Shown piece by piece: positions 49,232 to 58,758 of a stretch of DNA of 64,000 bases (positions within the stretch are counted from its first letter, which is position 1; every line of letters starts with the position of its first letter). This DNA comes from Verrucomicrobiales bacterium. Its GTDB lineage: Bacteria > Verrucomicrobiota > Verrucomicrobiia > Limisphaerales > CANJXF01. Made by a program: the position numbers and the translations under genes. The notes under the pieces were generated by a model that saw nothing but the letters and a program-made list of their open reading frames with translations, did not search any database and was not told where the DNA came from. Location: NCBI GenBank assembly GCA_947478865.1, contig CANJXF010000002.1, positions 62,001 to 126,000 on the forward strand. Direction: 5' to 3'.

Positions 49232-51166
49232 TTAGATGGAAAGATAGGTGTATTCCTTCAAGCCGCGCTCGTAATCATCGAGCAACCGCATGCCTTCGGA
49301 AGGTTTCAGCCGGTCGGATTTGATGGCTTCGTCGATTTGAACTTTCATCAGGCGTTTCAATTCGTTTTCGTCGTATTGCACTGCCCCGAGTGCCTGGACA
49401 ATGGTAGTTCCTTCGATAATTTCCTCGACGTAGTAACCAGAGGGTTCGTCGGGATCGAGGAAGACGTGAACCTCATTCACGCGACCAAAAAGATTGTGCA
49501 AATCGCCCATGATGTCCTGATAAGCACCCATCAGAAAAAAGCCCAGATAGTACGGCTCCTGCCCATTGCCGTTGTTGCGCAATTTGTGGAGCGGCAAGGT
49601 GTCGCGCACGTCGCGAAGATCGATAAATTTATTGATCTGCCCGTCGGAATCGCACGTGATGTCAACCAGCGTTCCTTCGCGCGTCGGTTTTTCGTTGTGC
49701 CGATTAACCGGCATGATCGGAAAAAGTTGTCCGAGCGCCCAATGATCCAGCAGGGATTGAAAGACAGAGAAGTTGCAAAGATATTGATCGCCAAGACTAT
49801 CTTCGAGCTTGCGAATTTCCTCAGGAATGTAGGCCTGGCCCGTAAAGCTCTGGACCACCGCACTGCTGATTTCCCAATAAAGCGTTTCGATTTTCGCTTT
49901 GTCCGGAAGCTCCATTAGCCCGAGCGTGAACATGTTATGCGCGTCTTCTTTGCGCTCTTGGGCATCATGAAATGCCTCCAGTTTGTTGAGCTTGCCCAGA
50001 TTTTTTCGAATATCTAAGAGCTCTTTGACGAGCGCATGGTCGTTCTCGCCAAATTGGAGATTGTTATTCTCGCGAATTTTCTCGATCGCTCCGAAGACTT
50101 CGACGATCAACACGCTGTGATGCGCCACAATCGCGCGACCACTCTCGCTCACGATATCTGGATGGGGAACCTTTTCCGCATTACACACGTCGGCGATGTA
50201 ATAAACGATGTCGTTCGCATATTCCTGCAACGTGTAATTGGTCGAACTGTCGAATGCCGAGCGGCTTCCATCGTAATCGACGCCCAACCCACCACCGACA
50301 TCAACGTACTGAATCGCGAAACCCATCTTGAAAAGTTTTGCATAAAAACGCGAAGCTTCCTGCACCGCTTTTTTGATCGTTAAAATGTCCGGCACCTGCG
50401 AGCCGATGTGGAAATGAAGAAGCTTGAAGCAGTGCGAAAGGTTTTCCGCTTTCAGCAAATCGGTCGCGGCAAGCAGCTCCGCCGTGCTCAAACCGAACTT
50501 AGCATTTTCGCCCCCGCTCTCCGCCCATTTACCGGCGCCTTTGCTCAAAAGTCGCGCGCGAATTCCAATCAGGGGTTCGACGCCCACCTGCTTTGAAACC
50601 GCAATGATCTGTTTCAATTCCTCGAGCTTCTCAACAACCATGATGACCTTGCGGCCCAGCTTAGTCCCCATCAAAGCCATCTTGATGAACACAGAATCTT
50701 TATAGCCGTTGCAGATGATCATCCCGCCGGCCTGGCTTTGCAGTGCGAGACCGGCAAACAATTCCGGTTTGCTGCCGACTTCGAGACCAAAGTTGAACGG
50801 CTTGCCGGCGTCGAGAATTTCTTCCACGACTTCGCGGAGCTGGTTGACCTTGATCGGAAAAACGCCGCTGTATTTCCCCTGGTAATTGAATTCGGTGATC
50901 GCGTTTCGAAAAGCCAGGTTGATCGATTCCACGCGGTGTCGAAGAATGTCCTGGAAGCGAATCAGCAACGGAAATTTCAGCCCGCGCCCTTTCGCTTCTT
51001 CGATGACATCGGTGATGTCCACCGCGGCGCCTGCGTCCTGCAACGGTTTGGCAACAACACGACCCGCTTCGTTAATGTCGAAATATTTTGCGCCCCACCG
51101 GTTGATATTATAAAGATTTCGCGCCGCCTCAATATCCCAGGCTGGCCTGGCAGAAGAATCACTCAT
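49232..51166 (-). CDS. speA: Biosynthetic arginine decarboxylase
   Basis: The 644-aa PLP enzyme has the SpeA pattern: IEAARNLYNINRWGAKYFDINEAGRV at the N-terminus, KVNQLREVVEEILDAGKPFNFGLEVGSKPEL with the PLP lysine in FPIKVNQ, LLHFHIGSQVPDI, YVDVGGGLGVDYDGSRSAFDSSTNYTLQEYANDIVYYI and SESGRAIVAHHSVLIVEVFG. C-terminal motifs are TCDSDGQINKFID and YYLGFFLMGAYQDIMGDLHNLFGRVNEVHV. Length agrees with family (about 630-660 aa). It turns arginine into agmatine for polyamine synthesis. No speB or agmatine deiminase is adjacent. Confidence 0.96.
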   Translation of the reverse strand: MSDSSARPAWDIEAARNLYNINRWGAKYFDINEAGRVVAKPLQDAGAAVDITDVIEEAKGRGLKFPLLIRFQDILRHRVESINLAFRNAITEFNYQGKYSGVFPIKVNQLREVVEEILDAGKPFNFGLEVGSKPELFAGLALQSQAGGMIICNGYKDSVFIKMALMGTKLGRKVIMVVEKLEELKQIIAVSKQVGVEPLIGIRARLLSKGAGKWAESGGENAKFGLSTAELLAATDLLKAENLSHCFKLLHFHIGSQVPDILTIKKAVQEASRFYAKLFKMGFAIQYVDVGGGLGVDYDGSRSAFDSSTNYTLQEYANDIVYYIADVCNAEKVPHPDIVSESGRAIVAHHSVLIVEVFGAIEKIRENNNLQFGENDHALVKELLDIRKNLGKLNKLEAFHDAQERKEDAHNMFTLGLMELPDKAKIETLYWEISSAVVQSFTGQAYIPEEIRKLEDSLGDQYLCNFSVFQSLLDHWALGQLFPIMPVNRHNEKPTREGTLVDITCDSDGQINKFIDLRDVRDTLPLHKLRNNGNGQEPYYLGFFLMGAYQDIMGDLHNLFGRVNEVHVFLDPDEPSGYYVEEIIEGTTIVQALGAVQYDENELKRLMKVQIDEAIKSDRLKPSEGMRLLDDYERGLKEYTYLSI

Positions 51167-51372
51167 TTGGAATTTTCAATCGCCGCACTATACGAATGGC
51201 ACGCGAGAATTCAACAAAAGTGATTAGAAAATCGCATTTTATTTCTACGACGTCGCCACAACTTCAAAATGAACTCTGCGCGCAAAATTGAACTCGCGAC
51301 GCATTTTTTAAAAACTCCAACGTTCCAAAAAACATTAGGAATAAAATTCAGAGTAAGATTAAGATTTTACTC

Positions 51373-52134
51373 ATGGCAAAAACAGCGTTGTCGTCCATCG
51401 TCCATCATTGCGACCAGATTTTGCGTACCAAAGAATTTGCGGACTGGGATGGCGCGGTTAATGGTCTGCAAGTGGAAAACCGCGGCACCGTGACGAAGAT
51501 TGCCGCCACCGTGGACGCCAGTTTGGCCACGGTCAAAATGGCGATCGCTGCGCAGGCGGATTTACTCATTGTCCATCACGGTCTGTTTTGGAGCCCAACC
51601 CATCCGTGGACAGGTAAACGCTACGAGCTGATCCGGCTTCTCATGGAAAACAATCTCGCGGTTTACAGTTCGCATCTTCCACTCGACGCCCACCCAAAGC
51701 TGGGCAATAACGCGCAACTTTGCGCCGCCCTTAAACTCAAAAATCTCCGGCCATTTTTCCGCTCGAAGGAGCAATTCATTGGACTGCAGGCCGAGGGGAC
51801 AATTTCCACCAAAGAACTGGCCAAACGGCTCGAGGCCGCTCTAGGAAAGACGGCAACATTTCTGCCGGGAGGATTGAATATGTGCCTGCGAATCGGCGTT
51901 GTAACGGGCGGTGCTGGAAGCGATTTAAAAAAAGCCGCAAGCGAAGGTGTGGATACGTTCATCACCGGGGAAGGACCACACTGGACCTATGCCTTGGCCG
52001 AGGAACTTGGCTTGAATGTTTTCTATGGCGGCCATTACGCGACAGAAACTTTCGGCGTGAAAGCGCTGGCGACGCATCTCTCGAAAAAGTTCCGTCTGCC
52101 CTGGACGTTTCTCGACCATCCCACGGGACTGTGA
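51373..52134 (+). CDS. Nif3-like dinuclear metal centre protein (GTP cyclohydrolase I type 2 family)
   Basis: The 253-aa protein has VNGLQVENRGTVTKIAATVDAS, then LLIVHHGLFW (metal-binding His pair), YSSHLPLDAHPKLGNNAQLC, DTFITGEGPHWTYALAEELGLNVFYGGHYATETFGVKAL. These are the Nif3/YbgI motifs with ligands for two metals. Members form hexameric rings and have no firmly established activity. It has the compact form without the extra CutA-like insert. A terminator follows. Confidence 0.9.
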   Translation: MAKTALSSIVHHCDQILRTKEFADWDGAVNGLQVENRGTVTKIAATVDASLATVKMAIAAQADLLIVHHGLFWSPTHPWTGKRYELIRLLMENNLAVYSSHLPLDAHPKLGNNAQLCAALKLKNLRPFFRSKEQFIGLQAEGTISTKELAKRLEAALGKTATFLPGGLNMCLRIGVVTGGAGSDLKKAASEGVDTFITGEGPHWTYALAEELGLNVFYGGHYATETFGVKALATHLSKKFRLPWTFLDHPTGL

Positions 52135-52176
52135 TTCGAGCGAACTTTCCCAGAAAAGCCTGCGAGTTGAACAGAG

Positions 52177-52209
52177 CCCAACCTATTCGTTCGAACCGTT
52201 GGGTTTTTT
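52177..52209 (+). terminator. Rho-independent terminator of the Nif3-like gene
   Basis: CCCAAC pairs with GTTGGG, and the inner TTCG with CGAA, followed by six T on the plus strand, starting 43 bases after the stop codon. The T-tract and half the stem lie inside the 3' end of the convergent YfhO-like gene, so the terminator is also coding sequence. Confidence 0.65.
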
Positions 52210-54804
52210 CTGCTTACCACCGAATGCCACAAATGCGCAAAGACCCAAGGCAACCCCAAGGGCGGCGAGACTGATATACAGCGTGTCGAGCGGCGGCTTA
52301 AAGCGGAACTCAATATTGTGGTCACCTGGATCAAGTTGAACACCGCGCATGATATAGTTACAACGCAACAAGGGCTTCTCTGTTCCATCAACGAAAATCT
52401 TCCATTTGGCATCGAACTTCTCGTTGAACAGCAAAACAGCGGGCGATTCGACTTTTGCATTCAGCTGTATTTCCTTGGGATGATAGCTCGCGATCTGGAC
52501 GGACCCGGGGCTGGAATTCGTAGAAGTGGTCCTGCTTGTGGAAAGCGGCTGAGAAACAACAACGGTTTTGAGCGGGTCAAATTCAGGGCGGGCCAATTCT
52601 TCGAGCGCCCTCGTGTCGTTGGTGATGACTTGCCAATTGCTGTAGAGCTTCGCGCGCGGCAATGCACCAGTGAACTCTATCAGCGCGAAGGGTCCGGTGG
52701 AATTGGTCTGAACCTGATACTGTTCCCCTTGATTGGCGCGAGCAATGCCAAAGGTCATAAATAGCTTGAAACGCTTCTGCTCCGCATCGAGTTGCTGATT
52801 AATTGAATCAACAAACCCGTTGGCCAATCCGAAAAAATATCGAACATTTGTCAGTTGCCACATTCGAAGCAAGCCGGCGGCACCGCCTTTTTGAAAGGCT
52901 TCACGGTAAGCGGCATTGTCGGCAGCCACGCGAGGCTCCTGGGCAATATCAAGCGTCTGGATATTGTAATAAAGAAAATGATGTTGAAGCCACTCGGTAT
53001 AATAGACGTTTCGCTGAAAGAATGTGAACGCGTCATTTACCTGAAACGGCAAAACCATCACTCGTTGCTCATATGGCTTTTCGCGGAGGGAGTCGATGAC
53101 AGGGTTGCTCGTGTATTTTTCTTTGTAATTGTCATAAACAATCCAGTGAATATCCGCGTGCGCCAGATCTAAAACGATCAAGCCACCCATCAGAACAGAC
53201 GCGAGCTTCAGTTTGCCTTGAAACTTTCCCCGTAAAATGGTCAACAGGAGAATAATTGAGGAGGCGAGGAAGAGAACAAACCAGCCCGCTTCACCAATAC
53301 TGAATTTCGCAATAGCGGGAGCGATTTCCGTCGGAAAATCAAATTGAACAAGATGAGCGATAATCTTCTTTTCTGATCCGACGTAAACCATCCAACCCAG
53401 GACCGCGGCGCCCAAAGCAAATAGAGTTGATACCGCCCACTTTTTCTCAAACGCGCCCATGATCAAGGAACCGGTTTTGGTCCCAACTGTTTTGGCGGCA
53501 TCCAGATAACGCCGGACCAGTGATTCCAATCCGAAGCCAAAGAGAATCAGCAAGGCGATGTGGAATGGATGCATGAATTTGATCGGATTCCGTATGGTGG
53601 AGGCATATGGAATTGCGTAAAACAGACGGTAAAATGGAGCGTGCCGCCCCAAAGCCAGCAATAGAGAAATCAAGGCAGCTCCAGCCCAAAACCAAATCAT
53701 CTTCCTCTCTCTGTCGCTGAACGGGCCATTCTGTTTTCGAAAAGACTGGGCAATCGCCAAAATGGCAACGAACAAAATAAAGATGCCCGCATATTCCCCA
53801 GAACCGGAATGGCGTGAAAGGCCTTGATGATGCTGTTCGTAACCCGGCGTTTGCGCAACCGCGCCCCAATATGATTTTTCATAAAGCTGGCTTTTACCAT
53901 CGACCATGCGATAGCCGAAAACGCCGGGAATAAGGACGCGCAACAATTCTGTTTTGGGCAAACTCCATTGTGTCACTTCAATCCAGCGCTTTTCTTTGGA
54001 TTTCTCGTCCTGTTCCATTCCGACGATCCCTTTGACCTGTGTTCCCACGAGCGTTGAAATGGTATGAGCCGCAGTAAAAGCCGAAAAGACAGCGACGATG
54101 GCAACCACCGAGACAGATTTGATTACGATGCGACTGGATATTTTTTCACTCACCAAGCCAGCGAACAGTCCAAAAATTCCAATGTATAAACTGTCAATCG
54201 CGCCCACATCGAAACCTTCCATCAAACCCAAACCAACTGCGGCGCCAGCTAGAACACCGCGAATCCAACCATGCGTGATCGATTTGCTCACCAACGCTGC
54301 AATCGCTAAGAACATCATCGCCCAAGAAATGACCCAAGGACCCAGTCCCCAGCAGGCGATGGAAAAGGCATGCATGTTTAGACCTGCCGCAAGACCACCA
54401 AGAATACAGACGACGGAGCCCAACCCCAGTTCTCGCAAGCACAGCCATGCAGAAAGACCAAGCAGAAGCATGGTGATAGGAGCATAGAGCTTTAGAAAAA
54501 CTTCCGGCGGAAACACGGAACCAAGCAACGCACTAAAATCGGGCGCAGCGCTGACTGATTCCCCTCCAATCCAATTGCCCGCTTGCCAGTTCCCAAAAAA
54601 GGTTCCAGGCAAGGAACTTTGTTCGGCTTTAAGCGCTCCTAGCGGTAAGTCGTTAGCGAAGAGAACATGGTTTGGATCAAAACTTTTGTTGAACAGGACG
54701 CAAAAGATGGCGAGCAGACAAATCGACAGGATAACTAAGGCTTTCAATGATGCTTTCCCCTGAACATGGCTGGTGCGCGCGACAGATTTTTCAGCAAGCT
54801 GCAT
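52183..54804 (-). CDS. YfhO-like large membrane protein
   Basis: The 873-aa protein has a first TM at residues about 21-40 (LKALVILSICLLAIFCVLFN), a first outer loop NHVLFANDLPLGALKAE, about 12 further TM helices and a large soluble C-terminal domain (about 570-840) that ends with a last TM (LYISLAALGVALGLCAFVAFGG). LCLRELGLGSVVCILGGLAAGLN and the PYASTIRNPIKFMHPFHIALLILFGFGLESL segment match the YfhO family, thought to act in surface glycosylation (such as teichoic-acid modification) with a GT-C-like fold. No partner gene next to it. Confidence 0.75.
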   Translation of the reverse strand: MQLAEKSVARTSHVQGKASLKALVILSICLLAIFCVLFNKSFDPNHVLFANDLPLGALKAEQSSLPGTFFGNWQAGNWIGGESVSAAPDFSALLGSVFPPEVFLKLYAPITMLLLGLSAWLCLRELGLGSVVCILGGLAAGLNMHAFSIACWGLGPWVISWAMMFLAIAALVSKSITHGWIRGVLAGAAVGLGLMEGFDVGAIDSLYIGIFGLFAGLVSEKISSRIVIKSVSVVAIVAVFSAFTAAHTISTLVGTQVKGIVGMEQDEKSKEKRWIEVTQWSLPKTELLRVLIPGVFGYRMVDGKSQLYEKSYWGAVAQTPGYEQHHQGLSRHSGSGEYAGIFILFVAILAIAQSFRKQNGPFSDRERKMIWFWAGAALISLLLALGRHAPFYRLFYAIPYASTIRNPIKFMHPFHIALLILFGFGLESLVRRYLDAAKTVGTKTGSLIMGAFEKKWAVSTLFALGAAVLGWMVYVGSEKKIIAHLVQFDFPTEIAPAIAKFSIGEAGWFVLFLASSIILLLTILRGKFQGKLKLASVLMGGLIVLDLAHADIHWIVYDNYKEKYTSNPVIDSLREKPYEQRVMVLPFQVNDAFTFFQRNVYYTEWLQHHFLYYNIQTLDIAQEPRVAADNAAYREAFQKGGAAGLLRMWQLTNVRYFFGLANGFVDSINQQLDAEQKRFKLFMTFGIARANQGEQYQVQTNSTGPFALIEFTGALPRAKLYSNWQVITNDTRALEELARPEFDPLKTVVVSQPLSTSRTTSTNSSPGSVQIASYHPKEIQLNAKVESPAVLLFNEKFDAKWKIFVDGTEKPLLRCNYIMRGVQLDPGDHNIEFRFKPPLDTLYISLAALGVALGLCAFVAFGGKQKKPNGSNE

Positions 54805-54957
54805 AACGCGGAGAACATATCGTCAAATGCCCTAAAGCCAACTGTGAAGTTGGTCTTCATGGCGGAATAATTCGCCCTGAGTGCGATCGCAAAGCACGGG
54901 GCGCCACGCTTAAGCGGATTTCACCGCCAGATCTGAAAAACGAATCATCTATAATGC

Positions 54958-56373
54958 TTAGCGAGCGTCGGCACTGTCCTCGGGCAGTGGTTGCCCTTTG
55001 GTTTCCGGGAGGAACGGAAGAGCAATCAGGCCCACGAAAAAGACCAGACTGACCCAGCAACATGCGTTGCGAAAGGCTTCCAATTTAGCGTCAGCCGTGA
55101 TGGCGCCCGCAGCGAGATGAGCTTGCAACAAGCCAAGAGTGAAGGGCCCGCTGGCGGCAATGAAGCGACCAACATTGTAACAAAAACTGGTCCCAGTACT
55201 TCGCAGGCGAGTTGGAAATAACTCGGGCAAATAGATCGCGAAGCCAGCAAATAACCCCAGTTGGCAAAAACCCATAATCGGGATCAAGACGAAAATATGC
55301 CAAGGTTGGTTGAGGAATTTGAAAACAGCCACAGTGCTGATGAACGCGCAAACATAACCGATGGCGAAAATAGGTTTTCTGCCGTAGTGATGCGCCAATT
55401 TCGTAAAGGTAAGCATTCCGAGGAAAGCTCCGATATTCTGCATGATCATGTTGATCCCAGTCCACATAAGTCGTTTTCCAGGAACCTGTGCTGCGGGAAC
55501 ATTTTGCGATTTTAAAATCTTACCAATGACATCACCAACCAGTTCGGGGCTGAAAAAGCCGACGCCCCATAGGCCTACCACTCCTGCCAGGCAGAGGAGC
55601 ATTCCCAGTAACGCGTTCTTCCGCCAGCGCGCTTCGCCAAACATTGATGCGTAGGACCCGAACCGAACCCCGGTGCGCCGACCTTCTTCCCGTGCCTTAA
55701 CCCATTTCTCTGGCTCCTTCAGGCGAATCTGAATAAAGACACAGAGAAAAGCGGGCGCAGCACCAATCCAAAATAGATATTTCCACGCGGTGCCCGGTTG
55801 CATCGAAGTAGTTTCAAGATAACCAACACCCACCGCGATCAATCCGGCGGTGACATTGCCGACAGCGGAGAGCGCCTGAAGCAAACCGAGGGCATGAGGT
55901 CGCGCACGGTCCGGCAATCCGTCTGCAACCAAGGCCACAGCCAACCCAAAGACGCCGCCAACACCCAACCCGGTGACAAATCGATAAATGGCAAAGTCTA
56001 CCACGTTGCGGGAAAATGCCGAGAGCCCGGTGCAAATTGAGTAAAGCAATACCGTCAAAGCAAGCGTGCGGGCTCGGCCAATTTTGTCGCCCACTGCGCC
56101 GAAAATCAGACCTCCCGTGGCCCACCCCGCCACGAATATTGCGGTCGCATAACCGCCCCATTTTTTCATGATCTCCGGGGAGGTTCCTTCTGGTAAAAGA
56201 GCACTGATTGCTGGATTCCGAGCGATGATGAAAAGCTGCTGGTCAAGGCAATCAAACATCCAGGCAAGGGATGCAACCGCAAAAACAAACCAATGATAGC
56301 GGTTGAGCGTTTTCCACCAGGGCAAATTCTCAGCGAGGACGTTTACATCGTCAGTAACGGACTTGGATTGCAT
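54958..56373 (-). CDS. Major facilitator superfamily transporter
   Basis: Using the ATG at 56373 (MQSKSVTDD) the 471-aa protein has 12 TM helices. FVAGWATGGLIFGAVGDKIGRARTLALTVLLYSICTGLSAF contains the MFS motif A (GxxxDxxGRR-like) after helix 2. FLGMLTFTKLAHHYGRKPIFAIGY is the second-half copy and PELFPTRLRSTGTSFCYNVGRF is the PES/TRxRxTG segment of sugar and aromatic acid carriers. The substrate is not clear. The insert EPEKWVKAREEGRRTGVRF is the central loop. A monocistronic gene. Confidence 0.88.
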   Translation of the reverse strand: MQSKSVTDDVNVLAENLPWWKTLNRYHWFVFAVASLAWMFDCLDQQLFIIARNPAISALLPEGTSPEIMKKWGGYATAIFVAGWATGGLIFGAVGDKIGRARTLALTVLLYSICTGLSAFSRNVVDFAIYRFVTGLGVGGVFGLAVALVADGLPDRARPHALGLLQALSAVGNVTAGLIAVGVGYLETTSMQPGTAWKYLFWIGAAPAFLCVFIQIRLKEPEKWVKAREEGRRTGVRFGSYASMFGEARWRKNALLGMLLCLAGVVGLWGVGFFSPELVGDVIGKILKSQNVPAAQVPGKRLMWTGINMIMQNIGAFLGMLTFTKLAHHYGRKPIFAIGYVCAFISTVAVFKFLNQPWHIFVLIPIMGFCQLGLFAGFAIYLPELFPTRLRSTGTSFCYNVGRFIAASGPFTLGLLQAHLAAGAITADAKLEAFRNACCWVSLVFFVGLIALPFLPETKGQPLPEDSADAR

Positions 56374-56445
56374 TCTAGGATAGCTACACAGGTCTAGACG
56401 ATGAGCCAAGATTTTCTTTTGGATTCAGAGAACATTTCTCCAGAA

Positions 56446-56478
56446 AAATAAAAAAGCCCGTTCTTTCGAACGGGCTTT
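56446..56478 (-). terminator. Rho-independent terminator of the ribosomal protein operon
   Basis: AAAGCCCGTTC pairs with GAACGGGCTTT around a short loop (TTTC), and the minus strand continues with a T-rich tract (TTTTTTATTTTT). It lies about 21 bases after the rplQ stop, marking the end of the spc/alpha operon. Confidence 0.9.
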
Positions 56479-56498
56479 GCAATTGAACTTAGAAAGGT

Positions 56499-56993
56499 CT
56501 AGCTCTTGGCTGCTTCTGCTTTTTCAGCAGCCGGCTTTTTCTTTTTTGCGGCAACCTTTTTCTCCTTTTTCGGTTCAGCGGGTTCTTTCGCTTCCGTTGC
56601 AGGAGCCTCGGTTTTCACAGGCGCTGGCTCGTTCACCGGAACGTCAACCCATTCCAAGATCGCAAGATTCGCGGCATCACCTTGGCGCTCGTGCAATTTA
56701 ATAATACGAGTATAACCACCGCGACGCTCTTTTTGCGTTGGCGCGATTTCGTTGAAAAGGATTTTGACTGCATCTTCCTGTTTCAAACGGGCGGCGGCGA
56801 GACGTCGATCATGCAGCGTTCCGCTTTTGCCAAGTGTCACCATTTTCTCCGCGACAGAACGGGCGGCTTTGGCTTTGGCCAAAGTGGTTTGGATTCGTTT
56901 GTGGATGATCAGACTGCACACCATGTTGGCCAACATCGCGTTACGATGCGAGCCGGTACGGCCTAATTTTGCTGTTCGTTTAAGATGGCGCAT
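56499..56993 (-). CDS. rplQ: 50S ribosomal protein L17 with long Lys/Ala-rich tail
   Basis: The 164-aa protein has a normal L17 core over residues 1-115: MRHLKRTAKLGRTGSHRNAMLANMVCSLI, IQTTLAKAKAARSVAEKMVTLGK and YTRIIKLHERQGDAANLAILEWV. It is followed by about 50 extra residues rich in Ala, Lys, Pro and Glu (PVKTEAPATEAKEPAEPKK). Typical L17 is about 120 aa. It is the last gene of the operon, 9 bases after rpoA. Confidence 0.96.
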   Translation of the reverse strand: MRHLKRTAKLGRTGSHRNAMLANMVCSLIIHKRIQTTLAKAKAARSVAEKMVTLGKSGTLHDRRLAAARLKQEDAVKILFNEIAPTQKERRGGYTRIIKLHERQGDAANLAILEWVDVPVNEPAPVKTEAPATEAKEPAEPKKEKKVAAKKKKPAAEKAEAAKS

Positions 56994-57002
56994 AAAACTT
57001 AA

Positions 57003-58016
57003 TTAAGCCGTTTTGGCTTCTTCTTTCGGTGCTTCCAACAACGCCGGATCGATATTCATACCGAGCGAGAGGTTGAGTGAAGTGAGTTTATCTTTGATCT
57101 CGTTAAGGGACTTTTTACCAAAATTGCGATATTTGAGCATTTCAGCCTCCGTCTTCATCGCAAGCTGACCAACCGTGGTGATATTGGCATTGTTGAGGCA
57201 ATTCGCCGCACGGACGCTCAATTCAATCTCGTTGACACTCATATTGAGCAATTTGCGCATGCGCGACTTCTCATCATCCTGCTTGTCGGCAACCTCTTCA
57301 AATTCAACGGCGTTTTTATCGTAACCGACAAACACATCGAGGTGGTGCTGGAGAATTGCGGAAGCCTGTGTCAATGCGTCGTCTGGGGAAATCCGACCGT
57401 CAGTCCAAATCTCGATGATCAAACGATCATAATCGGTGCGTTGACCAACACGAGCGCTTTCAACCAAGTATTTGACGCGGGTAACGGGAGAAAACAAAGA
57501 ATCAATTGCGATGACGCCGATGGCTTGGTCCGCCTTCTTGTTTTCATCGCCCGGCAAGAATCCACGGCCCACTTTCACTTCCAATTCCATCTCGAACTTT
57601 TTCTTCTTGTCGAGCGTGCAAATATGCTGCTTGGGATTGACGAGTTCAACATTTTGGTTGAGTTCGATATCGCCGGCCGTCACATCCCCATCTTTGTTAA
57701 CAGAAAGGATCAAGGTCTGCGGTTCGCGGCTGTGCGCCTTGAACAAAACCTTCTTTAAATTAAGTACGATGTCTGTGACATCTTCCACGACGCCTTCCAC
57801 TGTGGCGAATTCGTGCATCGCTCCATCAATTTTAATGGAAGTAATCGACGCGCCTTCCAATGAGGAAAGCAGAACTCGGCGAAGGGAGTTTCCGATCGTG
57901 TGCCCGTAACCCGTTTCAAAGGGGTCGGCGATAAACTTTGCGTAGGTTTCTGTGGCGGTTGAATCCTCTTTGGTCAACCGTTTCGGCATTTCAAAACGTC
58001 CTAAACGAACTGGCAT
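57003..58016 (-). CDS. rpoA: RNA polymerase alpha subunit
   Basis: The 337-aa protein has the N-terminal assembly domain (FIADPFETGYGHTIGNSLRRVLLSSLEGASITSIKIDGAMHEF, HSREPQTLILSVNKDGDVTAGDIE, ALTQASAILQHHLDVFVGY) and the C-terminal promoter-contact domain (LLNMSVNEIELSVRAANCLNNANITTVGQLAMKTEAEMLKYRNFGKKSLNEI). The first nine residues before the second Met (MPKRLTKED) may be untranslated if that start is used. It forms the dimer that begins RNA polymerase assembly. Standard place between rpsD and rplQ. Confidence 0.97.
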   Translation of the reverse strand: MPVRLGRFEMPKRLTKEDSTATETYAKFIADPFETGYGHTIGNSLRRVLLSSLEGASITSIKIDGAMHEFATVEGVVEDVTDIVLNLKKVLFKAHSREPQTLILSVNKDGDVTAGDIELNQNVELVNPKQHICTLDKKKKFEMELEVKVGRGFLPGDENKKADQAIGVIAIDSLFSPVTRVKYLVESARVGQRTDYDRLIIEIWTDGRISPDDALTQASAILQHHLDVFVGYDKNAVEFEEVADKQDDEKSRMRKLLNMSVNEIELSVRAANCLNNANITTVGQLAMKTEAEMLKYRNFGKKSLNEIKDKLTSLNLSLGMNIDPALLEAPKEEAKTA

Positions 58017-58121
58017 AATTTTCTTTCTAACAATTTTAATCTGACTTCTCCGGCGATTACTCCCGCAACCGAAAAAGTCCGTGTAATTGTTTTTGTCCCG
58101 CAGAGCGGAACGGTTTGTTAA

Positions 58122-58730
58122 CTAGCGGGAATAAAATTCAACGACAGTCTGTTCGTTGGCGATTGGCTGGATCTCTTCGCGAGTTGGAACTCTCATCACG
58201 GTTCCTTTGAAGGCGGTTTTATCGAGCGAAAGCCAATCAGGCACGACGCGACTCGTGGAGATTTCCAGACTCTTGGTCGCCATCTGACGGGACACATTGG
58301 AGTCTTTAACTTCGATGACATCATTTACCTTTAACGCGAAGGATGGAATGTTGACTTTGCGACCGTTCACTTTGACATGGCCATGCCCCACCAATTGACG
58401 GGCCGAGGCGCGAGTGTTGCCGAAGCCAAGGTGGAAAACAACGTTGTCCAAACGAGTCTCAAGAATCTGCAACATCTGCTCACCAGTAACACCACGGCGG
58501 CGAAGCGCTTTTTCATAAACACCTCGGAACTGCCGTTCCATGAGACCATAGTAATAACGAAATTTCTGTTTCTCGATCAAACCAAGGGCGTAATCCGTGT
58601 TTTTGCGGCGCGACTTCGGACCGTGAACACCGGGTCCGTAGTTACGTCGTTCGAGATATTTCGACGGACCAAAAATAGGGACGCCGAAACGGCGGCTAAT
58701 GCGTGTGCGAGGACCTGTATAACGAGCCAT
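58122..58730 (-). CDS. rpsD: 30S ribosomal protein S4
   Basis: The 202-aa protein has GPRTRISRRFGVPIFGPSKYLERRNYGPGVHG at the N-terminus and the S4 RNA-binding domain (RLDNVVFHLGFGNTRASARQLVGHGHVKVNGRKVNIPSFALKVND). It lacks the four zinc cysteines found in some S4 proteins, so it is a C-minus form. It helps nucleate 16S rRNA folding and may regulate the alpha operon by translation feedback. A 105-base gap with no clear structure separates it from rpoA. Confidence 0.97.
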   Translation of the reverse strand: MARYTGPRTRISRRFGVPIFGPSKYLERRNYGPGVHGPKSRRKNTDYALGLIEKQKFRYYYGLMERQFRGVYEKALRRRGVTGEQMLQILETRLDNVVFHLGFGNTRASARQLVGHGHVKVNGRKVNIPSFALKVNDVIEVKDSNVSRQMATKSLEISTSRVVPDWLSLDKTAFKGTVMRVPTREEIQPIANEQTVVEFYSR

Positions 58731-58758
58731 AAATTAAATTTCGATTAACAATTACAAA

